Assembly: GCF_001418655.1 (NCBI RefSeq)
Contig: NZ_LIQZ01000003.1
Coordinates: forward strand, 1 to 64,000
Direction of reading: 5' to 3'
DNA: 64,000 bases
Source of the DNA: Streptomyces phaeochromogenes
GTDB lineage: Bacteria; Actinomycetota; Actinomycetes; Streptomycetales; Streptomycetaceae
Shown here: one piece after another, positions 28,118 through 37,558 of the stretch
Numbering within the stretch: position 1 is the first letter of the stretch
How the letters are laid out: the number at the start of each line of letters is the position of its first letter
Notes under the pieces: generated by a model
The model's database searches: none
Seen by the model: only the letters and a program-made list of their open reading frames with translations
What the model was told of the DNA's origin: nothing
Translations under genes and position numbers: made by a program

Positions 28118-28178
28118 CCCCCCGCACAAGCCCGGACAGTCCCGTTTCATCCGCATGAGTTCCCAGGAGGTGACGACC

Positions 28179-28967
28179 ATGGCAACCGCCCTCGCCAAGG
28201 CCGCCGACGCCACTACGTCGGTGGAGTACGCCGCGCGGATCGAGCACGTCTCGAAGTCCTTCACCACCCCCGCCGGCCGCCAGCTCGTCCTGGACGACAT
28301 CACCCTCGATGTCGCCCCCGGCGAGTTCGTCACCCTCCTGGGAGCCTCCGGCTGCGGCAAGTCCACCCTGCTCAACCTCGTCGCCGGCCTCGACCAGCCA
28401 TCGGCGGGCGGCATCAGCACCGATGGCCGCCCCGCGCTGATGTTCCAGGAACACGCCCTGTTCCCCTGGCTGACCGCGGGCAAGAACATCGAACTCGCCC
28501 TGAAACTACGGGGCGTGGCGAAGGCGGAGCGGCGCACCAAGGCGGAGGAACTGCTGGCCCTGGTCCGGCTGGAGGGCGCCTACGGCAAGCGGGTGCACGA
28601 ACTGTCCGGCGGGATGCGCCAGCGCGTCGCACTGGCCCGCGCGCTCGCCCAGGACAGCAAACTCCTCCTGATGGACGAGCCGTTCGCCGCCCTGGACGCC
28701 ATCACCCGGGACGTGCTGCACGACGAACTGACCCGCATCTGGCGCGAGACCAGCGTGTCGGTGCTGTTCGTCACCCATAACGTCCGCGAGGCCGTACGCC
28801 TCGCCGAGCGCGTGGTGCTGCTGTCCTCCCGCCCGGGGCGGATCGCCCACGAGTGGACGGTCGACATCCCGCAGCCACGCCGTATCGAGGACTCCGCCGT
28901 CGCGGAACTGTCCGTCGAGATCACCGAACAACTGCGTGGGGAGATCCGCCGCCATGGCCAGCACTGA
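28179..28967 (+). CDS. ssuB: aliphatic sulfonate ABC transporter ATP-binding protein SsuB
   Basis: 262 residues; ATG 28179 after a strong AGGAGGTGA (an in-frame ATG at 28155 adds eight residues). Walker A GASGCGKST (55-63), Q-loop MFQEHALFPWLT, signature LSGGMRQR, Walker B LLLMDEPFAALD, switch His in VTHNVREAVRLA. The NitT/TauT/SsuB branch of ATPases. The last 14 bases overlap the ssuC start. Confidence 0.9.
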   Translation: MATALAKAADATTSVEYAARIEHVSKSFTTPAGRQLVLDDITLDVAPGEFVTLLGASGCGKSTLLNLVAGLDQPSAGGISTDGRPALMFQEHALFPWLTAGKNIELALKLRGVAKAERRTKAEELLALVRLEGAYGKRVHELSGGMRQRVALARALAQDSKLLLMDEPFAALDAITRDVLHDELTRIWRETSVSVLFVTHNVREAVRLAERVVLLSSRPGRIAHEWTVDIPQPRRIEDSAVAELSVEITEQLRGEIRRHGQH

Positions 28968-29881
28968 CCCCGGGGTCGACATCAAGAAGGACGACTCCCC
29001 GGCGGCCGGGGAGTCCCAGGACCCGCACGATCTGGCGGGACTGGAAGCGGGCCTTGACGCGCTGGATTCGGTGCGGGTCGACCGTACGCCGTTGCGCGAG
29101 ACGCTGACGGGCAAGGTGCTGCCGCCCGATCGTCGCCGTGGCGCTGGTACTGGTGGTCTGGCAGGTCCTGGTCTGGGCGAAGGTCACCGACAGCTACAAA
29201 CTGCCCGCGCCGTCCGCGGTCTGGGACGAGGTCAGCGAGGCCTGGCGGCAAGGCACATTCCTTGAGTACATCTGGACCAGCGTCTCGCGCGGTCTGCTCG
29301 GGTTCCTCATGGCCCTGGTGATCGGCACGCCGCTGGGTCTGCTGGTCGCCCGGGTGAAGTTCGTCCGCGCGGCGATCGGCCCGATCCTGTCCGGCCTCCA
29401 GTCGCTGCCGTCGGTGGCGTGGGTGCCGCCGGCCGTCCTGTGGCTCGGGCTGAACGACTCGATGATGTACGCGGTGATCCTGCTCGGCGCGGTCCCCTCG
29501 ATCGCCAACGGACTGGTCTCCGGCGTCGACCAGGTACCCCCGCTCTACCTGCGGGCCGGCCGCACCCTGGGCGCCACGGGACTGCGCGGCACCTGGCACA
29601 TCGTGATCCCGGCCGCACTGCCCGGCTACCTCGCCGGCCTCAAGCAGGGCTGGGCCTTCTCCTGGCGCTCCCTGATGGCCGCCGAGATCATCGCCTCCTC
29701 ACCCGACCTCGGCATCGGCCTCGGCCAACTCCTTGAGAACGGCCGCACCGCCAACAGCATGTCCATGGTCTTCCTCGCCATCCTCCTCATCCTGATCGTC
29801 GGAATCGCCATCGACCTGCTCATCTTCAGTCCACTGGAGCGGCGGGTACTGCGCAGCCGGGGCCTGCTGGTCACCCACTGA
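28954..29881 (+). pseudogene. ssuC: aliphatic sulfonate ABC permease SsuC, frameshifted
   Basis: Translation from ATG 28954 (GGGGAG upstream, overlapping ssuB) gives about 58 residues ending RETLTGKVLPP, then leaves frame; from about 29129 the next frame reads IVAVALVLVVWQVLVWAKV and continues through the whole permease (WVPPAVLWLGLNDSMMYAVIL, the EAA-like loop AGRTLGATGLRGTWHIVIPAALPGYLAGLKQGWAFSW) to 29881. One extra base at about 29128 (CCGCCCGATCG) explains it. Either a recent inactivating mutation or a sequencing error. A GTG at 29138 could initiate a shortened protein that keeps TM1, but has no ribosome site. Confidence 0.8.
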
Positions 29882-29904
29882 GCCGACCGGATCGTGACCG
29901 GTGG

Positions 29905-30855
29905 TCAGCCGGTCCAGGGCTGCCACCGGTCTTCCTGTGCGCGGTGGATACTGCTGAGCCACACCAACGCCCCACCGATCAGGCCGGGCTTGTCCCGCGT
30001 GGCCAGGGCCGGGGCTTCGAGCATGTCGGCGGCCTCTTCCAAGTAGGTGACCAGCGTGTCGAGTTCTTCGCCGGGGGCTTCGTTGTAGCGGGACCAGCGG
30101 CCCAGGTAGCCGGTCTCGGCGTCCAGGTACAGCCCCGAGGTGCCGTCGGCCGGGCCCAAGGCGACAACCGGAATCCAGGTTTCCTTCCACACGGTGATCC
30201 GCTCGTCCTCGGGTCGGTCGGTGTTGAAGGTGTCCTCGTGCGCCTGGGAGTCCGTCTTCAGCCGGTAGGTGGCGGCCACGGCGTCCAGGGTCATCAGAGC
30301 CCAATTGCCCGGAAGGCATCCCCCGCCATTGACCCCGTTGTCACCCGCCGTCAGCAGCCACAGGACGTGCAGCTCGACGGGTATCCGGATGCCGAGGTCA
30401 CCCTCCAGGGCGGCGATGGAGGCGGGGCCTGCACCGGCACGGAGCGCGGCGTAGGAATCGGGTGCGTTGCGCTGGAGCCAGCCGGTGATGCGCTGCCAGG
30501 CGTCGGCGACCTCCCGGACGGTGACCACGTCGGTGGCCAGGTCGGCGGGCCCCTCGACCTGCTGCTCCCGGTCCCGGGCGTCCGCAACGGGCTCGGCGGA
30601 CTCGGCAAAGGAGATCGGGGTCACGTACCGAATCTCGATCCGGTCGGGCTCACGGATGTAGCCGACGGCCAGGGCGGGGCAGTCCTCGAACAGGTCGCCG
30701 TCGACCATCACGGTGAGGATGCCAGGCAGATTCGAGGGCCGACCCATGTCCGGGTCGTCGGCCAACTGACCGGCCAGGACCTTCAGGGCGTAGGGGACAC
30801 CGGCCCCGAACTGGGCGGCGGTGTCGCGTACGAACGGGGGTAACTCGACGTCCAC
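29905..30855 (-). CDS. SMI1/KNR4 (SUKH)-like protein with N-terminal extension
   Basis: 316 residues, GTG 30855 with AGGGA upstream. Residues about 125-300 are SUKH-like: ALEGDLGIRIPVELHVLWLLTAGDNG, WKETWIPVVALG, GLYLDAETGYLGRWSRYNEAPGEELDTLVTYLEEAADML. The N-terminal 95 residues (PYALKVLAGQLADDPDMG, DLFEDCPALAVGYI) recur in other actinomycete proteins of unknown role. SUKH proteins are often immunity factors, but no polymorphic toxin lies nearby; a housekeeping or regulatory role is equally possible. Convergent with ssuC, 23 bases apart. Confidence 0.7.
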   Translation of the reverse strand: MDVELPPFVRDTAAQFGAGVPYALKVLAGQLADDPDMGRPSNLPGILTVMVDGDLFEDCPALAVGYIREPDRIEIRYVTPISFAESAEPVADARDREQQVEGPADLATDVVTVREVADAWQRITGWLQRNAPDSYAALRAGAGPASIAALEGDLGIRIPVELHVLWLLTAGDNGVNGGGCLPGNWALMTLDAVAATYRLKTDSQAHEDTFNTDRPEDERITVWKETWIPVVALGPADGTSGLYLDAETGYLGRWSRYNEAPGEELDTLVTYLEEAADMLEAPALATRDKPGLIGGALVWLSSIHRAQEDRWQPWTG

Positions 30856-30933
30856 AGCCTGGCGTCCCTTGCTGGTCGGATGGAAGGCGGGGCCCGCAGT
30901 CGAAACGGATTCGGCGCCACACCTCAGTGGGTG

Positions 30934-31293
30934 TCACGCACTCTCGAGGTCCGCCACAAGGATCGGATGGTCGGCGCCGGCGCCCTCGTTGATGACCAGG
31001 TCCATCAGGTGGGGGAAGCGTTGGTCGAGGTCGTCCTTGCGCAGGGCGTTGACGCGGAGTGTGCCGACGTCGTGCTGCTGGATGAGGCCGGCCTCGCGCA
31101 GGATGCGGAGGTGGCGGGTGAGGGCCGACTTCCCGACGGCCGGGTAGAAGCCCTTGCAAGCCAGGCCGGGCTTGGAGGCGAGCGTGACGACGATGGCCAG
31201 CCGGGTGGGGTCGGCCAGCGCACTCATGATCTTGAAGAGGTCGAACTCTTCCAAGTCGGGGTGGGTGAGCGGGGAAGACGTGCGGCTGGCCAT
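30934..31293 (-). CDS. ArsR-family transcriptional regulator
   Basis: 119 residues from ATG 31293. Winged helix: FKIMSALADPTRLAIVVTLASKP, SALTRHLRILREAGLIQQHDVG. It lacks the CVC metal-binding box of arsenic/metal sensors, although a Cys precedes helix 4 (LACKGFYP). Divergent from the Gfo/Idh/MocA gene at 31408, which it probably represses. Confidence 0.85.
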   Translation of the reverse strand: MASRTSSPLTHPDLEEFDLFKIMSALADPTRLAIVVTLASKPGLACKGFYPAVGKSALTRHLRILREAGLIQQHDVGTLRVNALRKDDLDQRFPHLMDLVINEGAGADHPILVADLESA

Positions 31294-31407
31294 GCGGCAA
31301 GGGTACCGGGTCACCCGCCACCATGTTCGCAAGAATGTGTACATGGGCTACGGTGAAGCGGCGGGGAGTGATCCATACCCCCGCTCCCCCACGTATTGGA
31401 GACACCC

Positions 31408-32523
31408 ATGCCCTCGGCCTCTTCCCCGGTCGCGCCCGGATCCTCCATCGGCGTGGGGATCATCGGCCTCAGCGCCTCCGGCGGCTGGGCAGCCGCCTCC
31501 CATCTGCCCGCGCTGCGCGCCCTGGAGGGGTTCGACATACGCGCACTGAGCACGTCCAACCCCGGCTCCGCCCACAGGGCGGGCGAGCAGTACGGGGTGC
31601 CCCTTGCCTTCGGCAGTGCCAAGGAGCTGGCCGAGAGCCCGGACGTCGACCTCGTCGTGGTCAGCGTCAAGGCTCCCGACCACTACGCGAACGTAATGGC
31701 CGCGCTGAACGCCGGAAAGATGGTGCTCAGCGAATGGCCACTGGGCAAGAACGCGGCCGAGACAAGGGAGTTGGCGGAGACCGCTGAGGCCAAGGGCGTC
31801 CGCACCTTCGTCGGTCTTCAGGCCCGGACCGCGCCGCACGTCCAGTACCTTCGCGACCTCATCGCGGACGGCTACGTGGGTGACGTACTGTCCACGACCC
31901 TGGTCGGATCGGGACACGCATACGGCGACACCGTGGACCAGAGCAACATCTACCTGCTCGACCCCGCGAACGGCGCGACGCTGCTGACCATCCCCTTCGG
32001 CCACACCGTCGACGCGCTGACCATGGTGCTCGGGGAGTTCGCCGACCTCGACGCGAGGGCCGTCACCCGCCGCACCACCGTCCGCGTCGCGCAGACCGGC
32101 AAGGAAGTGGCGATGCGCACGGCCGACCAGATCGCCGTCCAGGGTGTCCTGGAGTCCGGCGCTGTCGTCTCCGCCCACTACCGCGGCGGGCTGAGCCGGG
32201 GCACGAACTTCCTGTGGGAGATCAACGGCACCGAGGGCGACATCCAGATCACCGGACCCAACGGTCATCTCCAGGTCGGACCGATCACCCTCCACGGCGC
32301 CCGCGGCGAGAGCGGCGAACTGGCCGAACTGCCCCTGCCCGCCGCCTACGAACTGCCCGCCCTCGCCGACGCCCGGACCAGCCCGGCCTACACCGTCGGC
32401 CACGCCTACGCCGGCATCCGCGAAGACCTGAGCCAAGGCACCCACCGAATCGCCGACTTCACCCACGCCCACCAGCGCCAGCAGCTCTTCGACCGCATCG
32501 AGACCGCGGCCAAGCGCGACTGA
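31408..32523 (+). CDS. Gfo/Idh/MocA-family oxidoreductase
   Basis: 371 residues; ATG 31408 with TTGGAGA upstream. Rossmann start GVGIIGLSASGGWAAASHLPAL (19-40), then the EKP-like region SEWPLGKNAAETREL (His/Lys motif altered to EWPLGKN), and the C-terminal beta domain (GTNFLWEINGTEGDIQITG). It resembles galactose/lactose-repressor GAL80-type members of the family, which can be enzymes or NADP-sensing regulators. Divergent from arsR. Confidence 0.82.
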   Translation: MPSASSPVAPGSSIGVGIIGLSASGGWAAASHLPALRALEGFDIRALSTSNPGSAHRAGEQYGVPLAFGSAKELAESPDVDLVVVSVKAPDHYANVMAALNAGKMVLSEWPLGKNAAETRELAETAEAKGVRTFVGLQARTAPHVQYLRDLIADGYVGDVLSTTLVGSGHAYGDTVDQSNIYLLDPANGATLLTIPFGHTVDALTMVLGEFADLDARAVTRRTTVRVAQTGKEVAMRTADQIAVQGVLESGAVVSAHYRGGLSRGTNFLWEINGTEGDIQITGPNGHLQVGPITLHGARGESGELAELPLPAAYELPALADARTSPAYTVGHAYAGIREDLSQGTHRIADFTHAHQRQQLFDRIETAAKRD

Positions 32524-32647
32524 TACGGGCGGCGCGGGTGAGGCCCACAGCCGGGATCGGGACCGTCGGCCCGGCGACGCCCCTCCCCTGTCTCCGCCCC
32601 TCCCTGACAGCACTACCCCGTCCCGGAAATTCTTCTTACCCATTTTT

Positions 32648-32662
32648 CATAGGGTGCCTATG
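32648..32662. promoter_or_regulatory. MarR operator CATAGG-GTG-CCTATG
   Basis: Perfect 6-3-6 inverted repeat ending 9 bases before a -10-like GATACT (32672-32677); the GTG start of marR is 8 bases after that box. Binding here would block the promoter of the marR-exporter operon. Confidence 0.65.
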
Positions 32663-32685
32663 TAAAAGCGCGATACTTGGTAACC

Positions 32686-33183
32686 GTGGATCAGTCGCAT
32701 TCGGAGGACAGCCTCCAGGAAACCGCGCGGGCGCTCACCGACCTCGCTTCTGTCGTGGTCAGGGCCGTGACGGACAGGCGGGGTATGAGCTTCACCGCCG
32801 CCTCCGCCCTCGCCCGGCTGGAGCGGGAGGGCCCGGCCCGGCTGACCGCGCTGGCGGCGGCGGAAGGCGTCACGCAGCCGTCGATGACCCAGTTGGTGCA
32901 GCGCCTGGAGCGGCAGGCGCTGGCGCTGCGGATCGACGACCCGGAAGACGGCAGGGTCACCCTGGTCGCCATCACGGACACCGGGCGGGAGGTTCTCGCC
33001 GAGCGCCGACAAGAGCGTGACACCCGCCTGGCCAACCTGCTGTCCTCCCTCCCCGACGAGGAGCAGCACGCCTTGGCAACAGCGATGCGGACCGCCCTGC
33101 CGCTCGTGCGGCGGATGCTGCTCCAGGACGGAACACAGCAGCCTCCCCTTCTCGAACAGCACAGCACCGGGAGCAAGCGATGA
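32686..33183 (+). CDS. MarR-family transcriptional regulator
   Basis: 165 residues from GTG 32686, probably leaderless. Winged helix LTALAAAEGVTQPSMTQLVQRLERQALALRIDDPEDGRVTLVAITDTGREVLAERR (about 53-108). Its stop overlaps the exporter start (ATGA), the common arrangement for repressor-controlled drug pumps. Confidence 0.88.
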   Translation: MDQSHSEDSLQETARALTDLASVVVRAVTDRRGMSFTAASALARLEREGPARLTALAAAEGVTQPSMTQLVQRLERQALALRIDDPEDGRVTLVAITDTGREVLAERRQERDTRLANLLSSLPDEEQHALATAMRTALPLVRRMLLQDGTQQPPLLEQHSTGSKR

Positions 33184-35492
33184 CCCCCGAGCAGTCCCAC
33201 GTCCCCGCAACCGCGGACACAGGGCGGGGCAGTCACAAAACGTGGATCGGCGTGGATCATCCCCGCTACAAGTGGGTCGCGCTGACCAACACCACCGTGG
33301 GCATGCTGCTGGCCACGATCAACAGCTCGATCGTGCTGATCTCGCTGCCCGGGATCTTCACCGGTATCCGGCTCGATCCGCTGGAACCCGCGAACGTGAG
33401 CTACCTGCTGTGGATGCTGATGGGCTACATGCTCGTCACCGCGGTGCTGGTGGTCGCTCTCGGCCGACTCGGGGACATGATGGGCCGGGTCCGCATCTAC
33501 AACGCCGGCTTCCTGATCTTCACGCTCACCTCGGTGGTGCTGTCCCTCGACCCTTTCCACGGCGGGAGCGGGGCGCTGTGGCTGATCGGCTGGCGGATCG
33601 TGCAGGCGGTCGGCGGCTCGATGCTGATGGCCAACTCCGCGGCCATCCTCACCGACGCCTTTCCCGCCCGTCAGCGCGGCATGGCCCTGGGCGTCAACAT
33701 GGTGGCGGGCATCGCCGGGTCGTTCATCGGCCTGGTGCTGGGCGGCGCCCTCGTCACGTGGAACTGGCGCTCGGTCTTCTGGGTCAACGTGCCCATCGGC
33801 CTGATCGGCACGGTGTGGGCGTACAAGTCGTTGCACGAGACGGGCGTGCGCAGGCCGGGGCGGATGGACTGGTGGGGCAACATCACCTTCGCCGTCGGAC
33901 TGAGTGCCCTGCTCGCCGGTATCACCTACGGCATCCAGCCCTACGGGGGCCACACCATGGGCTGGACCAACCCGTGGGTGCTGGCCGGGCTGATCGGCGG
34001 TGTCGCCATGCTCGCGGTCTTCTGCGTGGTCGAGATGAAGGTCACCGAGCCGATGTTCCCGCTGCGCCTGTTCCGCAACGCGGCGTTCGCGGGCGGCAAC
34101 GCGGCCACTCTGCTGGGGTCGATCGCGCGCGGTGGCCTGCAGTTCATGCTCATCATCTGGCTGCAGGGCATCTGGCTCCCCCTGCACGGCTACGACTACG
34201 CCGACACCCCACTGTGGGCCGGCATCTACATGCTGCCGCTGACTGCCGGTTTCCTGATAGCCGGGCCGATCTCCGGAGCGCTGTCCGACCGGTTCGGTGC
34301 GCGGCTGTTCGCAGCATCCGGATTCGCGGTGATGGCGGCGTCGTTCGCGGGACTGCTCATGCTGCCCAGCGACTTCCCGTACGGGATCTTCGCAGCGCTG
34401 ATCTTCCTCAACGGGGTCGGCGGTGGCCTCTTCGCGGCGCCGAACACCTCGATCGTCATGTCGAACGTCCCGGCCGATGCCCGCGGTGCCGCCTCCGGCA
34501 TGCGCGCCACGTTCCAGAACGCCGGCATGGTGCTGTCCATGGGCGTGTTCTTCTCGCTCATGGTGGCCGGCCTCTCCAGCACACTGCCGCACACCCTGAG
34601 TTCGGGCCTCACCGCCCAGGGCGTCCCGGCACACGCCGCCCACACCGTCGCCGAACTGCCCCCGGTGGGCGTCCTGTTCGCGGCCTTCCTCGGATACAAC
34701 CCGATCCAGCACCTGCTCGGCCCGGACGTCCTGACCCACCTCTCGCCGACTGCCTCGGCGCACCTCACGGGGCGTGAGTTCTTCCCCCACCTGATCTCGC
34801 AGCCGTTCCACGACGGTCTGGTCATCGTCTTCTCCCTCGCCATCGCCATGTCCCTGGCCGCCGCGGCCGCCTCACTGATCCGTGGCCGCACCAAGCCGTC
34901 GCCCACCTCACCGACACCCGTGACGCCTGCTGCCATGGCGCCCGCGCAGGCAGCCACTGAGGTCGGTTCGGCCACGCCCCCCGCCCTTGAACTGCGCGGC
35001 AGGGTACGGGACAGCTCCGGCGAGCCGCTGGTCCACGCCACGCTCACACTCGTCGACCGCTACGGCCATCAGAAGGCCATCGCCAGATCGGGTCAGGACG
35101 GGGCGTACGAGCTGGCGTCAGCGGAACCCGGTTCGCACATGCTGGTCGTGTCGGCCAAGGGGCACGAGCCCCGCGCCGTGCAGGTCACCACGGGAGCTGA
35201 ACCGGTCCTCTCCGACCTCGCCCTGACGGCGATCTGCGGTGTGCACGGCACCGTGCGCCACGCACACACCGATCGTCCCGTCCCCCACGCCCACATCACC
35301 CTGCTGAACGCCCATGGCGATGTCGTGACCACGTCCACAACCAGCGAGAACGGCACGTACACCCTGAAGGGCCTGACTCCCGGCCCCTACACCGTCGTCG
35401 CCTCCGGCTGCCCTCCCGTCTCCGCCGACATCACGCTCGGCAACGGAGAAGCCCGCCAAGTGGATCTCCGGACCAGCGACGCCCCCGACTGA
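33180..35492 (+). CDS. DHA2-type MFS exporter fused to two carboxypeptidase-regulatory-like domains
   Basis: 770 residues. Residues about 32-590 form a 14-TM EmrB/QacA-type drug:H+ antiporter: ALGRLGDMMGRVRIYNAGFL (motif A), WRIVQAVGGSMLMAN, GLVLGGALVTWNWRSVFWVNVPIG. After a Pro/Thr/Ala-rich linker (about 597-632) come two tandem beta-sandwich repeats, ELRGRVRDSSGEPLVHATLTL...DGAYELASAEPGSHMLVVSAKGH and GVHGTVRHAHTDRPVPHAHITL...NGTYTLKGLTPGPYTVVASG, each of the CarboxypepD-reg/CnaB type. Ordinary members end near 520-550, so this is a fusion. Translationally coupled to marR. Substrate unknown. Confidence 0.88.
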   Translation: MTPEQSHVPATADTGRGSHKTWIGVDHPRYKWVALTNTTVGMLLATINSSIVLISLPGIFTGIRLDPLEPANVSYLLWMLMGYMLVTAVLVVALGRLGDMMGRVRIYNAGFLIFTLTSVVLSLDPFHGGSGALWLIGWRIVQAVGGSMLMANSAAILTDAFPARQRGMALGVNMVAGIAGSFIGLVLGGALVTWNWRSVFWVNVPIGLIGTVWAYKSLHETGVRRPGRMDWWGNITFAVGLSALLAGITYGIQPYGGHTMGWTNPWVLAGLIGGVAMLAVFCVVEMKVTEPMFPLRLFRNAAFAGGNAATLLGSIARGGLQFMLIIWLQGIWLPLHGYDYADTPLWAGIYMLPLTAGFLIAGPISGALSDRFGARLFAASGFAVMAASFAGLLMLPSDFPYGIFAALIFLNGVGGGLFAAPNTSIVMSNVPADARGAASGMRATFQNAGMVLSMGVFFSLMVAGLSSTLPHTLSSGLTAQGVPAHAAHTVAELPPVGVLFAAFLGYNPIQHLLGPDVLTHLSPTASAHLTGREFFPHLISQPFHDGLVIVFSLAIAMSLAAAAASLIRGRTKPSPTSPTPVTPAAMAPAQAATEVGSATPPALELRGRVRDSSGEPLVHATLTLVDRYGHQKAIARSGQDGAYELASAEPGSHMLVVSAKGHEPRAVQVTTGAEPVLSDLALTAICGVHGTVRHAHTDRPVPHAHITLLNAHGDVVTTSTTSENGTYTLKGLTPGPYTVVASGCPPVSADITLGNGEARQVDLRTSDAPD

Positions 35493-35517
35493 CGGATCAC
35501 GGGCCGCGTCTGTGCGC

Positions 35518-35628
35518 CGCTACGACGGTATCGAGGCCCGCCTCGCGGCAGCGCCGGACATCGCGGTGCCCACCATCACTCGCGACGGGGAGCTGGACCC
35601 CTTCACCCGATTCCGACCTCGTCCGTAG
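35518..35628 (+). pseudogene. alpha/beta hydrolase C-terminal fragment
   Basis: RYDGIEARLAAAPDIAVPTI then TRDGELDPFTRFRPRP before a TAG. This resembles the segment around the catalytic acid of alpha/beta hydrolases (RYDGPIEARIAAAPPIAVPTITLDGEKDPF). No other part of such a gene is nearby. Confidence 0.4.
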
Positions 35629-35692
35629 GTGGGTGGACGGCGCGTCACCACCGCGCTGTTCGTAGCGTTCCGTGCTGCGCGGAGGCGCGGCG

Positions 35693-36652
35693 TCAGTTGC
35701 CGCCGCGCAGGGCTGATGTGGTCTTCCCGGTGCGTTCGCGAAGGAGTACTCGCAGAGTGTTCGGGTGTTCGTAGCCGACTTTCCTGGAGATGGTCTCCAG
35801 GGACAGGTCAGTGGTGCGCAGCAGGTGGGAGGCCCGCTCGATTCTCAGGTCCTGGACGAATCGGATGGGGGACGTTCCGATCGTGCGCTGTACGGCACGC
35901 TGCAGCGTGCGCTCGCTGACGCCGATGTCACCGGCTGCTTCGGGGATTCTGATGGGTTCGGCAAGATGCTCGCGGATCCACAGTTCGAAGGCCGCGACCG
36001 TGGGATCGCTCTGGGCCAGGGCACCGGGAATGGTGTACGCGGCCTGCGAGGGGCGTTCGTCGACCACGAGGTAGCGGGCGACCAGGTCGGCGAGCGCGGG
36101 GCTGCTCGCCCGGATGATCGCCAGTGCGAGGTCCACGTGACCGAAGGCCGCCCCGGCGGTGATGACGCCGTCCGAGGTGATGAGCATCTGACTGTGATCC
36201 AGCTCGACCTTGGGATACCTGTTCCGGAACACCGGCGACAGCCACCAGGTCGTCGTGGCGCGCAGGCCGTCCAGTACTCCCGCCTCGGCCAGCAGGAAGG
36301 TACCCGCACACGCCGACGCGACGGTCGTACCGCGGGCGCGGGTGTGTGCGACGAGGTCACGTACGGCAAGGGACGCATCGCCGCCGACATGGTCGAGCAA
36401 TGCGTCGGGATCGCTCGCCCCGAATGCCGGAACGACCAGGAGGTCCGCCGTGTGTGCCTGCTCAAGCGGCTCGGGTGCCACAAGGAATCCCGCTCCGGTC
36501 CGAACCTGCGGAGCGGGGCCGACCAGTGTCACGTTCCAGGTGGGCGGTTCGTCGATCTGCCGGGCCAGCGCGTTGGCGTTGTCCAGCACATCGAGGATGG
36601 CTGCGAGCCCCGAGTCGAACACCCCGTCGTAGACGACGACCGCTATCCGCAT
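35693..36652 (-). CDS. GlxA-type AraC regulator with DJ-1/PfpI domain
   Basis: 319 residues from ATG 36652. N-terminal DJ-1/PfpI-like domain (MRIAVVVYDGVFDSGLAAILDVLD; nucleophile-elbow region VASACAGTFLLAEAG with Cys near 113) and C-terminal AraC domain with two HTHs (IRIPEAAGDIGVSERTLQRAVQRTIGTSP; LSLETISRKVGYEHPNTLRVLLRERTG). Typical of GlxA-like regulators. Divergent from the YgiN-type gene at 36764, the likely target. Confidence 0.88.
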   Translation of the reverse strand: MRIAVVVYDGVFDSGLAAILDVLDNANALARQIDEPPTWNVTLVGPAPQVRTGAGFLVAPEPLEQAHTADLLVVPAFGASDPDALLDHVGGDASLAVRDLVAHTRARGTTVASACAGTFLLAEAGVLDGLRATTTWWLSPVFRNRYPKVELDHSQMLITSDGVITAGAAFGHVDLALAIIRASSPALADLVARYLVVDERPSQAAYTIPGALAQSDPTVAAFELWIREHLAEPIRIPEAAGDIGVSERTLQRAVQRTIGTSPIRFVQDLRIERASHLLRTTDLSLETISRKVGYEHPNTLRVLLRERTGKTTSALRGGN

Positions 36653-36763
36653 GGCGGGAACCCTATCAACCGTGTCGCTTCTGCCACTGATGTGATCACC
36701 GACCGCCGCCATACGTTCGTTGCACGCCGGGAGCCCGGCGGTCCTCAGGCAAGGAGTGGTCAC

Positions 36764-37060
36764 ATGAAGGTCGGTCTGCTGGTACGCATCGAGGCCAAGC
36801 CGGAGTTCGCCGACGAGGTGGCGGCGATGCTGCGCGGCGCCCAGGAGTTGGCCGAGCAGGAGGAGGGCACGGTGGCGTGGTTCGCGTTCCGTGAGAACGC
36901 CACCACCTTCGGGGTGTTCGACACCTTCGAGGACGAGCAGGGACGCGAGGCGCACCTCGTGGGCCGGATCGCCGCCGCCCTCGGGGAGGCCGCCAAGACC
37001 AGGCTCAGCGCACCGCCGGTGATCGCCCCGATCGACCTGCTGGGGGCCAAGGTCTCCTGA
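36764..37060 (+). CDS. YgiN-type antibiotic biosynthesis monooxygenase domain protein
   Basis: 98 residues, ATG with AAGGAG seven bases upstream. Dimeric ferredoxin-like ABM fold: MKVGLLVRIEAKPEFADEVAAML, AQEEGTVAWFAFRENATTFGVFDTFEDEQGREAHLVG. Related proteins oxidise quinols or polyphenols without cofactor. Single-gene unit divergent from the AraC regulator. Confidence 0.82.
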   Translation: MKVGLLVRIEAKPEFADEVAAMLRGAQELAEQEEGTVAWFAFRENATTFGVFDTFEDEQGREAHLVGRIAAALGEAAKTRLSAPPVIAPIDLLGAKVS

Positions 37061-37168
37061 CCGGCCCGGACACCCGGCAGCCCGGGCATGGACAGCTCCC
37101 GCCCCGGCTGCCGGCCAGGGCCTCTGTTCGACGCGGCGACCGTGGCCGCGCCGGCCAGGTGGGCGGGC

Positions 37169-37430
37169 TCACGCGCGGAGTTCGTCGTCGATCAGGTTGT
37201 TCGCCGCCTGCTGCGTGGACGAGTCCGTCGAGCCGTCGCCCGTCGCGTTCAGGACCACCGTGCGGCGGCCGTCCTCGCTGACGCCGTTACGTGTCGTGTA
37301 GCCGGGCATGTCACCGCCGTGGCTGTAGTACGCGCCGCCGCAGGACAGCGGGATCTCCATCAGGCCGAGCCCGTACCGAACGCCGGGCCAGGCGGAGTCC
37401 AGTTCCGGGGCTCGTGGGCGGACACCAACG
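37169..37430 (-). pseudogene. serine hydrolase (beta-lactamase family) C-terminal remnant
   Basis: The frame reads RAPELDSAWPGVRYGLGLME, IPLSCGGAYYSHGGDMPGYT, then TRNGVSEDGRRTVVLNATGD and ends NNLIDDELRA. Y/F-GLGL, the HGG(D)MPGY motif near the third active-site element, and the closing helix are those of class-C-like D-Ala-D-Ala carboxypeptidases/esterases. The SxxK and YxN parts are absent, and the left edge in protein terms dissolves near 37430 just before the esterase gene. The 498-base gap 37061-37558 otherwise shows nothing. Confidence 0.65.
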
Positions 37431-37558
37431 AGGCTGCAGCCTTCTCTCTGAAGAAGGCGCCCGACCTGAACACGCCAAGGTGCCCGGCGGTAGTGTCTGC
37501 GCTACCCGGAGCTGGGCAGCGTATGGGTTGGAGACGACCCCTGTGCGCACGGGAATCT

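Noticed and set aside
29905-30855. SUKH protein as immunity partner of a polymorphic toxin
   Set aside because: No toxin, secretion or WXG-type gene is adjacent.
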